From Isoetes taiwanensis (taxonomy: Eukaryota > Streptophyta > Lycopodiopsida > Isoetales > Isoetaceae), in assembly GCA_021234155.1 (NCBI GenBank), contig JAJEKV010000277.1, forward strand, positions 186,001-250,000: a stretch of 64,000 bases of DNA, written 5' to 3'. Within the stretch, counting starts at the first letter, position 1; each line of letters opens with the position of its first letter. A program made the position numbers and the translations under genes. Of this stretch, positions 23,761 through 35,729 are shown one piece after another. The notes under the pieces are model-generated. The model saw nothing but the letters and a program-made list of their open reading frames with translations. It was not told where the DNA came from and ran no database searches.

Positions 23761-25725
23761 AATAAATCTTGAATCATCCTTCTTGAATAGCCACCGCCTA
23801 TCTAGGGTTCGCTCACGGTCGCCACAATCACCAAGAGTCGCCACAATCACGATCGATGAAGTATATCTGAAGCTTTCAAGCAACGGAAAAATGTTAGCAA
23901 TAAATTTTCCATTTTTAGGTTCTTTCGCATTTATTTTTGCCGCCCCCCGACTTCTAACGTCTATCTATTGGTGTTTAGTGTCTTCTAATAGGCCCGACAA
24001 GGGCAAAAATGTGTCGACAGAGGAGTCTTCGGAGATAAGCCGGAGAGTTTCATGGCCAATGTGCCGGGAAGATATTTTGGCTGCTCTTATGGACGGAATT
24101 GCGAAACGGATCCAAAGAACTAGCAAAGGCCAAGATGATTGTAAAAAGAAGATGCAAAAAGAAAGAGAATGGAAAGGAGAGGTAAGACATTGCTTTAGTT
24201 TCAAGCATTTTCCTCGATAGATAAAACCACTATAAATTCTCGGGCAATTAGTTTGTCCGATAGATAGCTTTAGTTTGAGAGACAAAAAGAGGACCTTACA
24301 TCGGAAAAATAGAGCATGCAACTCAGAGAATGTTATCTTGTTTTGATTTCCACGAATACCGGGCTTTTTGTTGCCTCCATTTTCGCAAAAGATCTTGTAT
24401 GTCATTGATTAGCCCGGCTTTCATATAATTGAAATCAGTCCCTCTCAAAATGAGGCCACGTTGCTTTACAACCAGGATAATTACTTTGAGAATTTACAAT
24501 ATAACTGATATGTAGGCTCATTTACCTCCAAGAATAAAATCATGTTGAAGGAATTCAAAATTATTTATGGCATTGAACACGTAGTAAGGTGAACGTATCC
24601 ATCCATTCAAAATTGTGAAAGTTGGCTAGGCTATTGGCATTGGAGGCATACTAAAGTGTCCAGCAAGCATTCTTAAAATGCGACAATTTACATGTTCCAT
24701 GAGAGGGATTCATCTGTTATGTATTCCTTCCAGATGGAAAATACACTCTTATGTCACTCAAGGAGGTGATAGAATAGGGGATAGAAGATACTGTTCAAGC
24801 AAGAAACCAAATATAGCCGAAGTTTTACGGTACCTATATACGGTGATGGCAAGGTTTTTAGTTTTGCAACCGTTGTAATGAATTCACTTCGCATAAAGGG
24901 GAATCCCCAATGGCGTCATGGTCACATGCGTGTTCGCTTATTGGGCGTAAATTTCCCACTCTTGCTGTTGCATTTGTCTCAAAGCCTACAAAGTCTGCGA
25001 AATAACGCAGAATTGAGGAGATTGCGGCTCATCTATCTAGTGGTAAAACTAAAGCATTGGCATCTCTTTCGCTCGTAGAGTTCGTAAAGTCGCGAAGATC
25101 CGAATTGAAAGGAACCACTTTTATGGCACCACTAATAGGTTGTGTTGTTCGAGCCATGGAACTCGGGAACTTTTGGAACCACGGAAAATCAAATATGGGT
25201 AGAAAGAAAAGTCAGGTCAAAGCAATATGGTGATAACCAAGGGTACTCATCGATTCAGGGGAAGTAGTTATCTAGGCGGTTGTCTAACCGGTGGTAAATT
25301 GAATATTAATTCATTAGGTGAAGAGAGTAATGAGGACAATGGCAATAAGGAGACTACCAAGATTGGCATTTGTGACAATGAGAACCATTTTTCACATCAA
25401 CATGCATTTTCAATGGACTTTAAAGAGGGATGGAAAGAAATTTGTGGCAAGATAGGAGGCGATGGGCTTATTTGCCCACAGATACATGTTGAAAGAATTT
25501 AGAGGTCGAGAAAAAGAATGTGACCCTTCGCAGCAAGTGGATGTTTGATCAAATGGGGACCTCGATTCTCAAAATAGAGAAATGGTAAACTTATTTGGCT
25601 TAACAAACGTAAATTAAGAACAATGTAAAACTAGGGGACAAGGAAAATGGAATAGTTGGTAAGCTTGCGATGCATTATCAACTGAAAAGATCAGAGGATA
25701 GAAGTTGGAAAATCAGTAGTATCTC

Positions 25726-25750
25726 CTCTCCCTCCTCCTCCTCCTCCTCC
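25726..25750. repeat. CTC/CCT microsatellite
   Basis: CTCTCCCTCCTCCTCCTCCT-type trinucleotide run. Confidence 0.85.
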
Positions 25751-26459
25751 CAATAAAGAAGCAAATGAAAGATGATGAAGAGGAATATATGCTGGTAATG
25801 TGTAAGTCATATGCCGTGTGCAAAGTCATTTCTTTCTATTCCTCCACAACCGGCCTTCCTTATTTGTCTAACATGAAGGAAGTTTACATTATCAACAACC
25901 CACATATGCTTTTGTTAGGTGCTCCGTATAGTGGATTAGCAAAGTCGGGCAGATGGATGTGTGCATGCATTGAAATGGCATTTTATGCATGCAGGTTTTC
26001 CGTTTAACGAAGTTTATTCAATCGGGCCGCCATTTGTTTTTCCTGTGGGGATCGGTGTGTGGAAGAAAAACGTTTTTTCCTCGGAATAATTTAATGTTTA
26101 CTATGGCACAGTTGCGTGAGCATGTGCTTTTTGAAGCCCTTGTTTAACAATAATGGAAAACAAGGGAATGAAATTGGGGAATCAAAGCAAATATTTTATG
26201 GAACAAACGAAGAGGATAAGTGGGGTAGTTGGCCTGGCGATTTCATCCGATGGTGAGTTTTTACAATAGTTTTTATTATCTAAATGGCATTATTTGACAA
26301 TATGGATTAGTATGGATTATAACAAGGAAATATATTTTATAGTGAATTAAGAAGATTTGAAGCCTGATTTGTTAGAAGTATATGTGGACAACATTTGTTG
26401 TCATTTGAATGTCGCCTCCCCTGCTTGAGAACACGCTTACTGTGGATCTAATATTGTTT

Positions 26460-27330
26460 TTACGTTAATATGCTAGAACAATAGAGGCATTGATCTCCAT
26501 GGAGAAGGCTTAGCACATGATTTATTGGGATCAACCTTTTTTTTTTTATGGAGGAGGAGCAATGTTTATCTTTACAACAAGGGCAATTACCATTGTCTAA
26601 GGCCTTGTCCCCTATGTTTGTGAGAGTAAGAATGTTCAAGAATGTCAAATTGTCTTGTTTTCAAGCTTGGAAAACAAATTTCCACTTAGAACATGGCACT
26701 ACCATTGCCGTGAAATGTGACATCTAGATCGTAAGCAGAGTCGATGGATTTCTTTAGAATTAGGTCAAGGCACCGTTCATCTTTCTCATGGTACAGATGT
26801 CTATGCAATAGAGGCGTTGTCTTTGGATTTATCTTGAGGATGTTTGGCACCGATTCGCTCAGAGCATGTTGTATTGCTAGGGGTGAGTTGTTTGGATCAA
26901 CCTTTACTTGTTCTAGCAAGGCCCCTTCGCCGTGAAACCTAAAATTGCTCCATATCCTCTTCAAGAAGCTAACGGCTGTAACATATTGTCCTCCATATCC
27001 GTGGGAATGTGACAGGATAGTCTTTGCAAATTAGAAGCTCCAAACAAAGATTGCAGTTAAAAAAAGTGGCACCACCATTGTTATGAATGTGAACTCGTAT
27101 AGATAAGCCGGAGCCGACAAGGTTTCTTGAGGATCAGGGTTGAAGGCAATTTATATTACTCATAAATGTTTGTGCAGGTAAGGACAATGAGGTGCCGATA
27201 AATGCAATTTCGTGAGTTTCTCCCCAATGTCATTTGGAATGGTACAACTTAACGGCTACATGTTTTTCGAGTAAGGATCTGTGCCCTTTATCGAACTTGT
27301 AGAACTTCAAAAGTGGTACAAAGTTTTAAG
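26460..27330 (-). pseudogene. Coding-like relic with repeated segments, unrecognised
   Basis: Minus-strand 26,964-26,686 is a 92-codon open reading with CLDLILKKSIDSAYDLDVTF followed by HGNGSAMF. A second stretch near 27,050-27,100 reads IRVHIHNNGGATFFNCN after frameshifts, which looks like a diverged copy of the same block. The (H)xNGxA spacing and the CLDLILKK piece recall ankyrin repeats (N-G-x-T-x-L-H), but the conserved Leu-His is missing, so I do not name it. If real, it would be a host gene piece carried by the CACTA element. The alternative is chance open frame. Confidence 0.25.
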
Positions 27331-28339
27331 AAATAAAGAAAGATTTATTAGCATTCATCGAGACATGTAGGGTAGATGGGGCAAGAATATACAATTGCAG
27401 AGGACATTAAGCATTTGATGTAACCTGTTCAAGTTAATCTCTTAGGAAATCTTCAAACTTTGTGAGGATCACCATTTTGGTTGCTCTAAGCTAAGCCCCG
27501 GGCGACAAAGATTTGACTTTTTGTTTTCCATAAAGCTTCATCTTCTGATAATGTCTTGGTGTTGCCAATCATTTTATTTTCCTTGTTAAGGCTCTTCCTC
27601 AACCGAGAAAAACGAAGTTATTTTTTGCCTATCTTGGACGCTATTTATGATATCTCTTTGTTTGATGATGCTTCTTCATTTTTGAAGGAAGTTTATGAAC
27701 AAATAGAGCTTTGCATTTCTAGTCATTGTACTCCATGAGCTGCTTGAAAGTTGTTGGATCTTTAAGGAGGCGAGGGTAGGGCATGTAAAAATGAAGTGCT
27801 CTTCGGACTGAATTACATTTAAGTCACATAACCTAACATTTATAATATGCTTAATCAATCAACCCTCAAGCTCCAGTTGATAAAGACATTTTGTCATATA
27901 AACCTTGTGTTCAAAATTCTCATGCTTGTACTTTTGTGACATTCAGACTATATGTTATGTTGATGATTCTGATGAGGTAAGAGAAGAAGCTTTATTATTA
28001 ATATTTATTTACAAAAATTCTAACAATATGCTTTACAGATATAATTAATAGGATAAGAATGAAGAAGACAATGCAAGTCATGAAGGGAATGCTAATGATG
28101 AGGATCATGGAGATGAACCAAAATAGAGAGGATTGAGTTTGAGTTGCTTAATTTTATTATTTTGTTGACATTAAAATTAGTACTCTTGCCTTGGGCCATT
28201 ATTTATGGCCATTTGGTATTTTGAAAATTCCATTGATGATCAATGCAATTTACTACTTTGACTCTTTGTCATCTAATTTCAAATATGTATTATCAAAGCA
28301 AAATACCTAGATATTTATCCTTTTGACACAAGTCAAATG

Positions 28340-28900
28340 CACATATTGTCTCAAATTAGCTATCACTTAGATACAAAACTTGTCATGCATTGTTATTAGT
28401 TGTTTTAGGGTAGATGTAATATAGCTATCATGTTGTTACTAGCTTGTCATGATGATGATGCTATATTGTTATTATAGGCTCTATTTGTCTATCATAATGT
28501 GGTCACAACATTAGTTATTCTTTAGACACAAAACTGGTCACAAAACTTCTTACTAGTTGTCTTAGTGTGGATAGAATTATAGATGCTACTTTGTCACTAC
28601 ATTGCCATGATGATGATGCTATGTTGTCATTATAGGCTTTATTGGTTTATTACAATGGGCTCATAATACTAGCTATTTTTTTAATACAAAACTAGTCACA
28701 ATATTTCTTATTGGTTGTCTTATTATAGATGTATTCTAGCTAATATTTTTTCACTAGCTTGCTATAATGTTGATGTAATGTTGTTCGTATGGGCTATTAT
28801 TTATTTATCACAATATTGTCAAAATATTGTCACAAGTTTGACATTCTTTAGACTACCATGTAGTTTCAAATTGTTTTTGTATCAATATTATGTCATAAAT
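28340..28900. repeat. CACTA right subterminal tandem repeats (~160 bp)
   Basis: Three to four copies of a unit containing GCTTGTCATGATGATGATGC, then TATTGTTATTATAGGCT, then ACACAAAACTGGTCACAA (copies near 28,435, 28,598 and 28,760, with a leading partial near 28,350). Copies diverge progressively to the right. Confidence 0.75.
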
Positions 28901-29042
28901 TGAAGACACAAGTTTGACCCAACATTTGACGCTATTGTGGCACGTTTGTGACAAATGATCACGACAAGTATAGTGTCAAGACTGTGACAATAATTGAGTT
29001 TTGAAAGGTTCTGTTTGTGTCAAGAAATTTGACGTTACACGA

Positions 29043-29071
29043 GACACTATAGGTACCCTTCTCTTGTAGTG
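29043..29071 (-). repeat. CACTA right terminal inverted repeat
   Basis: GACACTATA at 29,043-29,051 and CTCTTGTAGTG at 29,061-29,071, complementary to the left end. Followed by TCC (29,072-29,074). Confidence 0.9.
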
Positions 29072-29074
29072 TCC

Positions 29075-30959
29075 TGCCCTGCTCCATGGTCCTCAGGAAT
29101 AGTCCTGTACCTAAAAGGCCATCTATAAGCACCGGAAGTCACATCCATTTAGAAAACAAACCATCGAAAGCTCCATTAATGAGATCAATAGCTTTGCTGC
29201 AAGAACTGGACTGCATGAAAAAACGTAAGGCATTGCTTCAAATCCACCTAAACAAACAAAAATCGACATACTCCATCCACACCAAAAGAAAGTTTAGGAC
29301 AAGGATGCTGCCCTATGAGCTGGAAAACATGCAATCTAAAACCCTTCTTAGGATAAAGACTTCCGTTTATTTATTTAATTTGCCAATGGGCCATGAACAA
29401 CTCAGAATCTACCGCAATCAACATCATCAGCAAAAATAATGTGCAGGCTATGGGTTTAAACTTTAGAATCGACTATGGTTAAAATCTCCTTTTAAATGCT
29501 ACTGAAACACATATAATTACATACTGATATGCTAGTACCTTTTAAGGTGCATAGACTTATCTTAGTTGGGCAAAATATCATATTATAAAGTGAGCTTAAA
29601 CTTAGAGACGACCTCTTTTAGCCTTCAACATGGCATTTCTGTAAAACAATGTACTAAGATGATTTAAATATCTGAGGCTCATAGCATGAAATTTTTTCTA
29701 TTATATAAAAGTCATCTATGCTTAGAACATAGCTGTGGAAAATTCCTTTTCTAACCTTAACTATAGATGTGAACTGGATCAGAGCTAAAGAATCATTCTA
29801 GATCAAAATCCTCGTTTAAGCCTATCCTTCAAACTCTAGCAAAGAAAAGGCCTGAAGAAAATAAAGCATCCAGAAAAAACAAAAAGCTTTAACCAAGATC
29901 AGAATCTCAAAGGATATGGATCCTTCGAACGAATTCTTATTTGAAGCAATAGAATTAATCAAGTCCAACCTGAATTTGGGTGCTTCTTGCTTCATTATAT
30001 GGTCGTTGTGGAGATGCAGAAAAAATCATATGCATCCCATAGCTATCGTGGCATTTTTTGCCATCATGCTTGGGCAATAGCTTCGAATTTGAGTAGGCAC
30101 TTATCGGATGGTAACAACACAAATATAGCGTCGTACTTATGCTTCCAATGAAGCTCATCTGCCAATCTATTGGATCACGAATTCTATAGAAAACACAGGT
30201 CGTTTAGCTCTACTAGAGGGAAAGAGTCGCTAAATCCATTACTACATTAAACCCTAGTTACAAATCACGCAGCAACCCTAACAAAATTCACGCATCAAGG
30301 ACCGTCCAAAATTTTAAGTAAAATCTGGGCCCTCGATAGTTTTAGCGCGTGGTTCACGACACACGCCAAAACATTATTATATAGGAGGATGGGGTCGAAG
30401 TCTGGGTCCAATCATATCCCCAGCCACGTGAATGAATTGGAGTAGTACAAAAAACCCAAGAGGCAGAGTAAAAAGCCAAAAACAAGGGTTGAATTCATTT
30501 TGAACAATTGGCTCTATTCTTAAACCAGCAGCCTGTTTATCAGACTGTAATCGACACATTATGCCAAACGACCATTCTACATCCAACTGCTAGGATTTCA
30601 CATTGTTGAGGACCTGCCGATTAAGAAGCTATAGCATGAGGTACAATAATTGAGAAGACAATCGTGGACAATTACGCATGAAGTGCCATGTGGCAGCTAG
30701 AAAATAGTATGCTCTCTATAATGGAAAGTAGGTCAAGATTATCCTAAACGACTATGTTTGTGCTGGCACGTGGCATTGCCCAATAATGTGGATAAAAAAT
30801 AAATATCCACTTTCCATCATTTCAACATTAAAATAACCTTACTCCACATAGAATAACCTTCAAGTGATGCCTTAATGCACGTAGAAATAATGTGCTTAAT
30901 CCATGTGCCTTGACAAACCAGTCATGTTACTCTCTATATTTCATCAGCAGCCTATATAT
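29075..30959. other. Non-coding stretch, no gene recognised
   Basis: May begin with the outer part of the LTR that the CACTA element interrupted, but I could not find its boundary. ORFs (117 codons at 29,086 plus; 69 codons at 30,586 minus) have no recognisable domain. Confidence 0.4.
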
Positions 30960-31140
30960 ATACAGTAGTGCACCAATTTGAATAGCGGGGGGGGGACAAA
31001 ACAATATGCAACATGCTTTAGACTGGGCCAACCTGCCCTCGTGCTCGTGCCTTGACAATTGAGAGGTGTTTTTAATATGTTATAGCATGAACAAGTCACC
31101 AATTGGAAAAACTTAGGATTTGACAGGTAAGGAAAATGGA
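30960..31140 (-). pseudogene. Duplicated relic of the UGT 3' end
   Basis: This block repeats 31,720-31,880, the 3' flank and last codons of the UGT gene. Shared pieces include ACAGTAGTGCA-CAATTTGAAT, TTGACAATTGAG, GGTG-TTTTAATAT and TTATAGCAT. Minus strand gives DPFSLPVKS and stop, against HPFPIPVRS and stop in the UGT. Nothing UGT-like precedes it, so only the extreme C-terminus and 3' flank survive. It may be what remains of a tandem UGT copy. Confidence 0.6.
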
Positions 31141-31272
31141 TCCCTTACTAAGTTACAATGATTATGGCCACTTTTGCAAGGAGATTTTGAAACATGTGAT
31201 CTTGGGGGCATTAACGGCCTTACCACATGGGGAAAGGGAAAATCGAAATAGAAAAAGTGGGGGAAGGGGGGA

Positions 31273-31454
31273 GGCTTTGTTAATGCTCTCTTCTTCCATT
31301 GCTATCACCTTATGCCTTAACAATGTTGGGCGCCGTTTCTAGTAGAATATAAAATGAGGGGAGGGGTCGAATGCTTTGTTAATGCTCTCTTCTTCCATTG
31401 CTATCACCTTATGCCTCAACAATGTTGGGCGCCGTTTCTAGTAGAATATAAAAT
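31273..31454. repeat. Two-copy ~98-bp tandem duplication
   Basis: GCTTTGTTAATGCTCTCTTC through GGGCGCCGTTTCTAGTAGAA-TATAAAA occurs at 31,275-31,355 and 31,373-31,454, nearly identical, so recent. Confidence 0.9.
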
Positions 31455-31499
31455 TTTAGTGTTGAAATTATGTGCTTGTTCACTATTTTTTGTAGATTA

Positions 31500-31720
31500 A
31501 AAATTTGTAACGTTGAAATTATGTGCTTAATCCACCTGCCTTACAAATAAAGTTGAAATTGAGAAATTATATGTTTAATCCAAGTGCCTTATACAAAATG
31601 AGGTTGAAATTATGCGCTTAATCCACGTGAAATGCATGTTTAATCCACCTGCCTTGACAAATAAAATAAGGTTAAAATTATGCTTAATCCACGTGCCTTG
31701 ACAAGTGAGCCCTGTTACTG
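31500..31720. repeat. ATGTGCTTAATCCACGTGCCTTGACAA dispersed array
   Basis: The words GTTGAAATTATG and TTAATCCACCTGCC followed by TTGACAAATAAA recur five or so times here, with earlier copies near 30,890 and 31,460. This is the intergenic part between the UGT stop and its duplicated relic. Confidence 0.7.
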
Positions 31721-31858
31721 TACAGTAGTGCATCAATTTGAATAGCAAGGAGGAAATAAAACGCTTTGGATTGGGGCCACCTGTCCTCGTGCATTGACAA
31801 TTGAGGGGTGATTTTAATATTTTATAGCATCAACAGAACAGGTCGCCAATCGAAAAGC

Positions 31859-33446
31859 CTAAGATCTGACAGGGATGGGAAATGGATGGTAAGCCTCAGG
31901 CTGCAGATTTTTTTCAGCAGTCTTTATCATAGAATTTGTTTTGAAATTCTCTTTCACTGCCAATGCAAAGGACTCTAGGTTTGATCTAGAGGACCCCCCA
32001 TCTTTCACTGACATTCTCATCTTGTCTCTTAATTCCAACATTTTTTGCCTCAATTCTTGACCCTCTTCTTGCTGCATTAATCTCCTCACTTTCTCTTCCA
32101 CTTCTTTCTGATCTATAACACCATCTTCTCTTTCCTTGAATCCCAATGCAACCTTCCATTCCTTCACAAGTAGCATGCAGTTTAAATTCTGCTCTGCCAT
32201 GCAGGGCCATCCGAGCATTGGCACTCCGTTATATATGCTTTCCAGTGTAGAATTCCATCCACAATGGCTCAAAAATCCCCCTACAGCAGAGTGCCCTAGA
32301 ACTTCCATCTGAGGAGCCCAAGGTGTTATATAGCCATAGTCCTTTGTTGCATCTAAGAAATCTGCATATAAATTTCCACAAAGTCCAAACACTAAGGAAT
32401 CCCTCATCACTAACAAAAAGGGTTGCTTTGCTGCCTTTAACCCCAGCAAAAGCTGCTCAATTTGTAGCTTTGACAGGCAGGCTATGGAACCAAATGAAAC
32501 ATACAGAACGGAGTTTGCTTCCTGCTTATCTAGCCATTCTAGACACTTGGTTTGTTCAGAGGACAATGGCCTGGGTTTGGAGTCAGTATAAACTATAGGC
32601 AGAACTGGACCAATTGGCATATAGTTTCCTGCAATGTTTTTCATTGCTTCAGCACCATCTTCTTCAAGCTCATAGATGGAATTAACCAGAATAAAATCTG
32701 CTTCATGTAGCCGAGCATATGTTTTGCAGAGATGTGAATTTATGAGGTGTTTCATTCTACAGGCAAAAGGAAGTTCCAGGGGATGCAAAGGGGGCATCCC
32801 AGGCACAAAAGATATGCGGTGATCTTGATCCATGTAACTAGCTGCAGAAAAGAAAAGAAGATACCGTCAAAACTTGTCACAAAAGAAGATACTGTCAAAA
32901 CTTGTCACATTTTAAAAGAAAAAAAAAACACAGAACAAGACGAAGCTCACCTTTAGGGTTTAAAGGAACATATCCTTCCTCCATGAGGCGCGGCAAAACA
33001 GAAACAATCTGATCATTGGCAACACAAGTAGTAGAATAAGCAGCAAAAGGAATGCAAAAGCTTTTTGCAATATCTTGAGTCCAGCCCACAAAAGTATCAG
33101 ACAAGATACAATTAATCTGGGAGCCCTCAAGAACAAGCTGGTGGACAAATTCCTGAAACGGGGCCTTCATGCTGGTAGAGGAAGCGACGGCTTCTCTGAG
33201 TCCGTCCATGCCAGGAGAAAGGCATTCGAGGCCATCAGGCAGGCCGACGAATTTGATGCCTAGGGTTTGCTCCGTTAGGGCAGATCCTCTGGTTTCGAGC
33301 AATCTGGAATGGTTGATATTGCTATTCACAAATGTGATCTGGAACCCAAATGAAGTGCATAAACGTTGGCACAATAGAAGCATAGGATTAATGTGGCCCT
33401 GAAGTGGGAAAGGAAATGCTACAATATGAGGCCTTGTGCCCTCCAT
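31859..33446 (-). CDS. UDP-glycosyltransferase (GT1, plant UGT), two exons
   Basis: Transfers sugar from a UDP-sugar to a small acceptor such as a flavonoid, terpenoid or hormone; cytosolic, acceptor not predictable. Exon 1 is 33,446-32,951, intron 32,950-32,842 (109 bp, GTGAGC...TTCTGCAG), exon 2 32,841-31,859; 492 residues, normal for the family. N-terminal fold: FPFPLQGHINPM carries the catalytic His (residue 18), and ILSDTFVGW the partner Asp (117). YVSFGS opens the sugar-nucleotide half. The PSPG box is residues 340-383, exactly 44 long: WAPQ, then HCGWNSTLES, ending AEQ; the final Gln usually favours UDP-glucose. I chose the second Met (33,446) because the TATA box at 33,491-33,499 leaves little room for the upstream ATG at 33,485, and the His/Asp positions then match the family. 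It appears intact and is the only such gene here. Confidence 0.93.
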
Positions 33447-33490
33447 TTTGCCTTCCTTCCTTCCTTTGCTCCCATCATGCTTCAAGTATG

Positions 33491-33499
33491 CCTTTTATA
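33491..33499 (-). promoter_or_regulatory. TATA box of the UGT
   Basis: TATAAAAGG on the minus strand, 45 bp before the chosen start codon; transcription would begin near 33,460-33,470, just upstream of ATG 33,446. Confidence 0.65.
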
Positions 33500-33765
33500 C
33501 TCTTTTCTTATTTCATATGATACAAAATAGAACATTCTTCCCATTCCTGGGCCACTGATAAAGACCAAGTCCCTCCGCGGACTGCGACCCCTTCAATAGC
33601 TTCCTCCAGTTTCCATCAACATGTGTTGCATGTTCCTTCAATACTGTTCATAAATTGCCATTGTCACCTACCATTCCCCAATAGTACATGCACCTTCACA
33701 CCACAACCACATATACTTGCACCACACCATGTGTTAGAATCTTGTTATTGCCTTCTAATTGTCAA

Positions 33766-33989
33766 CGAATCCGTATGATTAGTTGCTCTCGTGAAAAACA
33801 TAAAACAAATGCCCCTCTTGTCGCGGTTTTGTCAACTAAGTAACTTGTAGTTTTCTTCTTGTAAATGATAATTAACAAGAAGTCTCAAGGAATCCGTGTA
33901 ATTAGTTGTTCTCGTGAAAAACACAAAACAAATGTTCCTTGTGTTGTGGTTTTGTCAACTGAATAACTTGTAGTTTTCTTCTTGCAAAT
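33766..33989. repeat. Two-copy ~123-bp tandem duplication upstream of the UGT
   Basis: GAATCCGTATGATTAGTTG through TTGTAGTTTTCTTCTTGTAAAT is repeated from 33,889, with about 90% identity by eye. It lies about 320-540 bp upstream of the UGT start. Confidence 0.88.
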
Positions 33990-35720
33990 AGAGGACATTA
34001 ATGTAGTATATGTATTAGATAATTTTTCGACGGAAGGGATTTCGTCGAATAATTTTTGAGGTGGCGCCGCCAGCGGTAGAGCCACGAGTAGGTCGCCAAG
34101 GCTAGCGGCTCAGCCGAGAAAATTTTCTGGTGAAATCCCGAACGCTGAAAATATCAAATATAATAACCGTTTGCTTGAATTTACGTATGTGAGAAATTTT
34201 TCAGGAGAGATTTTTGGGAATGGCTATGGTGGAGGAGCAGGAACGGCTATGGCGAAGGAAAGGCCATGGCTATGGTGCGTTTCTAGCAGAAATGTTCTTC
34301 TCCAGCGTTTCTTAAAAAGGCATAAATCTTCTCTTCTGAGAAACAGATCCTGTAAAAGCAGGTGAAGCCATCCATTTGAAGGCCCCGATCTGCTGCCATG
34401 CTTTCTCCCACTAAGAAAAACAGAGTATTTCAGAGGACCGTGCACTACAAAAAAACATCCGACTTTTTTTTACCTTTAAGTAGAAAAAGGCTCTTCTCAG
34501 GCGTTTTCGAGCTCTTAGCTATGGTGGATGGTTGTCTTAGAAGGGCTCTTCTCCAGCAACTGCCAAAATGCGAACTCAGCCCCGCAGAATATACTGGCAA
34601 TAGTCTCCAAAATGAGCAGCCCCAGGGATTTCACCTAGGCATATGGGGGTACCTCATCTGCGTGCAAGGGGTCACCAGAAAACCCCTGTATATGACTTTT
34701 TAGAGGTGGAAAACCCCTACATACGTAAATAGGAAAAGCCAGTTTCCATGTCCCCTTCTGTAGATGTACTTACGGACTATCTTAGTTTTTACATACCCCT
34801 ACCCGATCTTGTACTTGAGTTTGTGCACCCTAGCTTTATTTAGAGAAAAAATGGTGTTTAGAGAGGAGAGAGAAGAAATGTCTGGTTGAGGAGTTATATT
34901 AGAGCCAAGCGTTATCATCTTCCATCTCTCCTTAATTGTATGTCTAGACTTATTTCTATAAGTTCACTCAGTTTAAAGGAAATTGTCTATTTTCAAATTT
35001 GTGTTGATTTAGTATATCCATTAATACTAATAGAATTCGGCAACTCAATCCTTTGGAATTGTTTCCAAGTTTGAAATCTATAGATTATGCATAATAGTGA
35101 CTCCATATCTAAAGACAACTATAGTGGTGTGTTACCATATTGTTATGTTCCATTGCTTGGTTATTTATGAGTTGCATGTTACATCTTCTCAATTTGAGGA
35201 TTCGTGGTATAATAAATCATAAACCTCTAAATCCTAAATACTAACCTAACCAAGGTGGAAAACAAAAATGAGACATGTCTCCTCAACCATTATTAGAAAG
35301 AGGAAGAAATCCACATCATTTCTTATTTGTCTACACGCATTTCTAATAGTGATGAAAATCCACCCTTGCAATTATTATCGTTGATATGAGTGTTTAGTGA
35401 CTAACCTCTTTTCAATCAGCTTTCAATTTAATAAAGTGGCACATGGTTTTCTTGCTACATTTATCCAAAAGGCATCCAAATATTTGGATGTCTGCTATGA
35501 AAAAGGAGATCCATTATATTAGGCATGTTTCAACTAAATATTGAAGCAACTAAGCTGGACTTGCTGCATTTGCAGCAGACATTTGCAAGCAGGTCAATGT
35601 TAATTTCATTCCTTGCACAATTGAAGAGTTGGCTGCAAAAAAGAACAAAGAAATTGTAAGGCATGCATATGCAAAGACAAATCTATGCAGATTATTTCAT
35701 TTACAGACCCAAAAGATGAG
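33990..35720. other. Non-coding stretch, no gene recognised
   Basis: ORFs of up to 101 codons (plus 34,398-34,703) have no recognisable domain. A GC-rich patch at 34,060-34,110 (GGTGGCGCCGCCAGCGG) stands out from its surroundings. Confidence 0.4.
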
Positions 35721-35729
35721 TCATCATGA

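Larger units (their letters stand above)
23761..28340. other. CACTA right arm, no gene recognised
   Basis: No tnpA-like or other transposon domain was recognisable. ORFs reach 163 codons (plus 23,729-24,220, Ser/Arg/Lys-rich) and 146 codons (overlapping, minus strand). A CTC microsatellite lies at 25,726-25,750. A repetitive coding-like stretch at 26,460-27,330 is listed separately. Confidence 0.45.
8183..29071. mobile_element. CACTA (En/Spm-type) DNA transposon, complete ends
   Basis: The left end reads CACTACAAGAG and the right end is its exact complement CTCTTGTAGTG; both ends then share TATAGTGTC after an 8-9 bp variable stretch, giving ~29-bp terminal inverted repeats. TCC lies immediately outside both ends (8180-8182 and 29072-29074), the 3-bp target duplication expected for CACTA elements. 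Length is 20,889 bp. Inside are subterminal repeat regions, a decayed minus-strand transposase at 8.8-10.5 kb, ~400-bp tandem units, a nested LTR retrotransposon (11,121-22,674) and a right arm without recognisable genes. Removing the retrotransposon leaves about 9.3 kb, a usual size for the superfamily. The transposase lacks its catalytic centre, so any movement would have depended on another copy. Confidence 0.93.

Noticed and set aside
33472-33485. ATG at 33,485 as the UGT start
   Set aside because: It lies only 6 bp from the TATA box; the next in-frame ATG (33,446) is in the right place for the transcript and family length.
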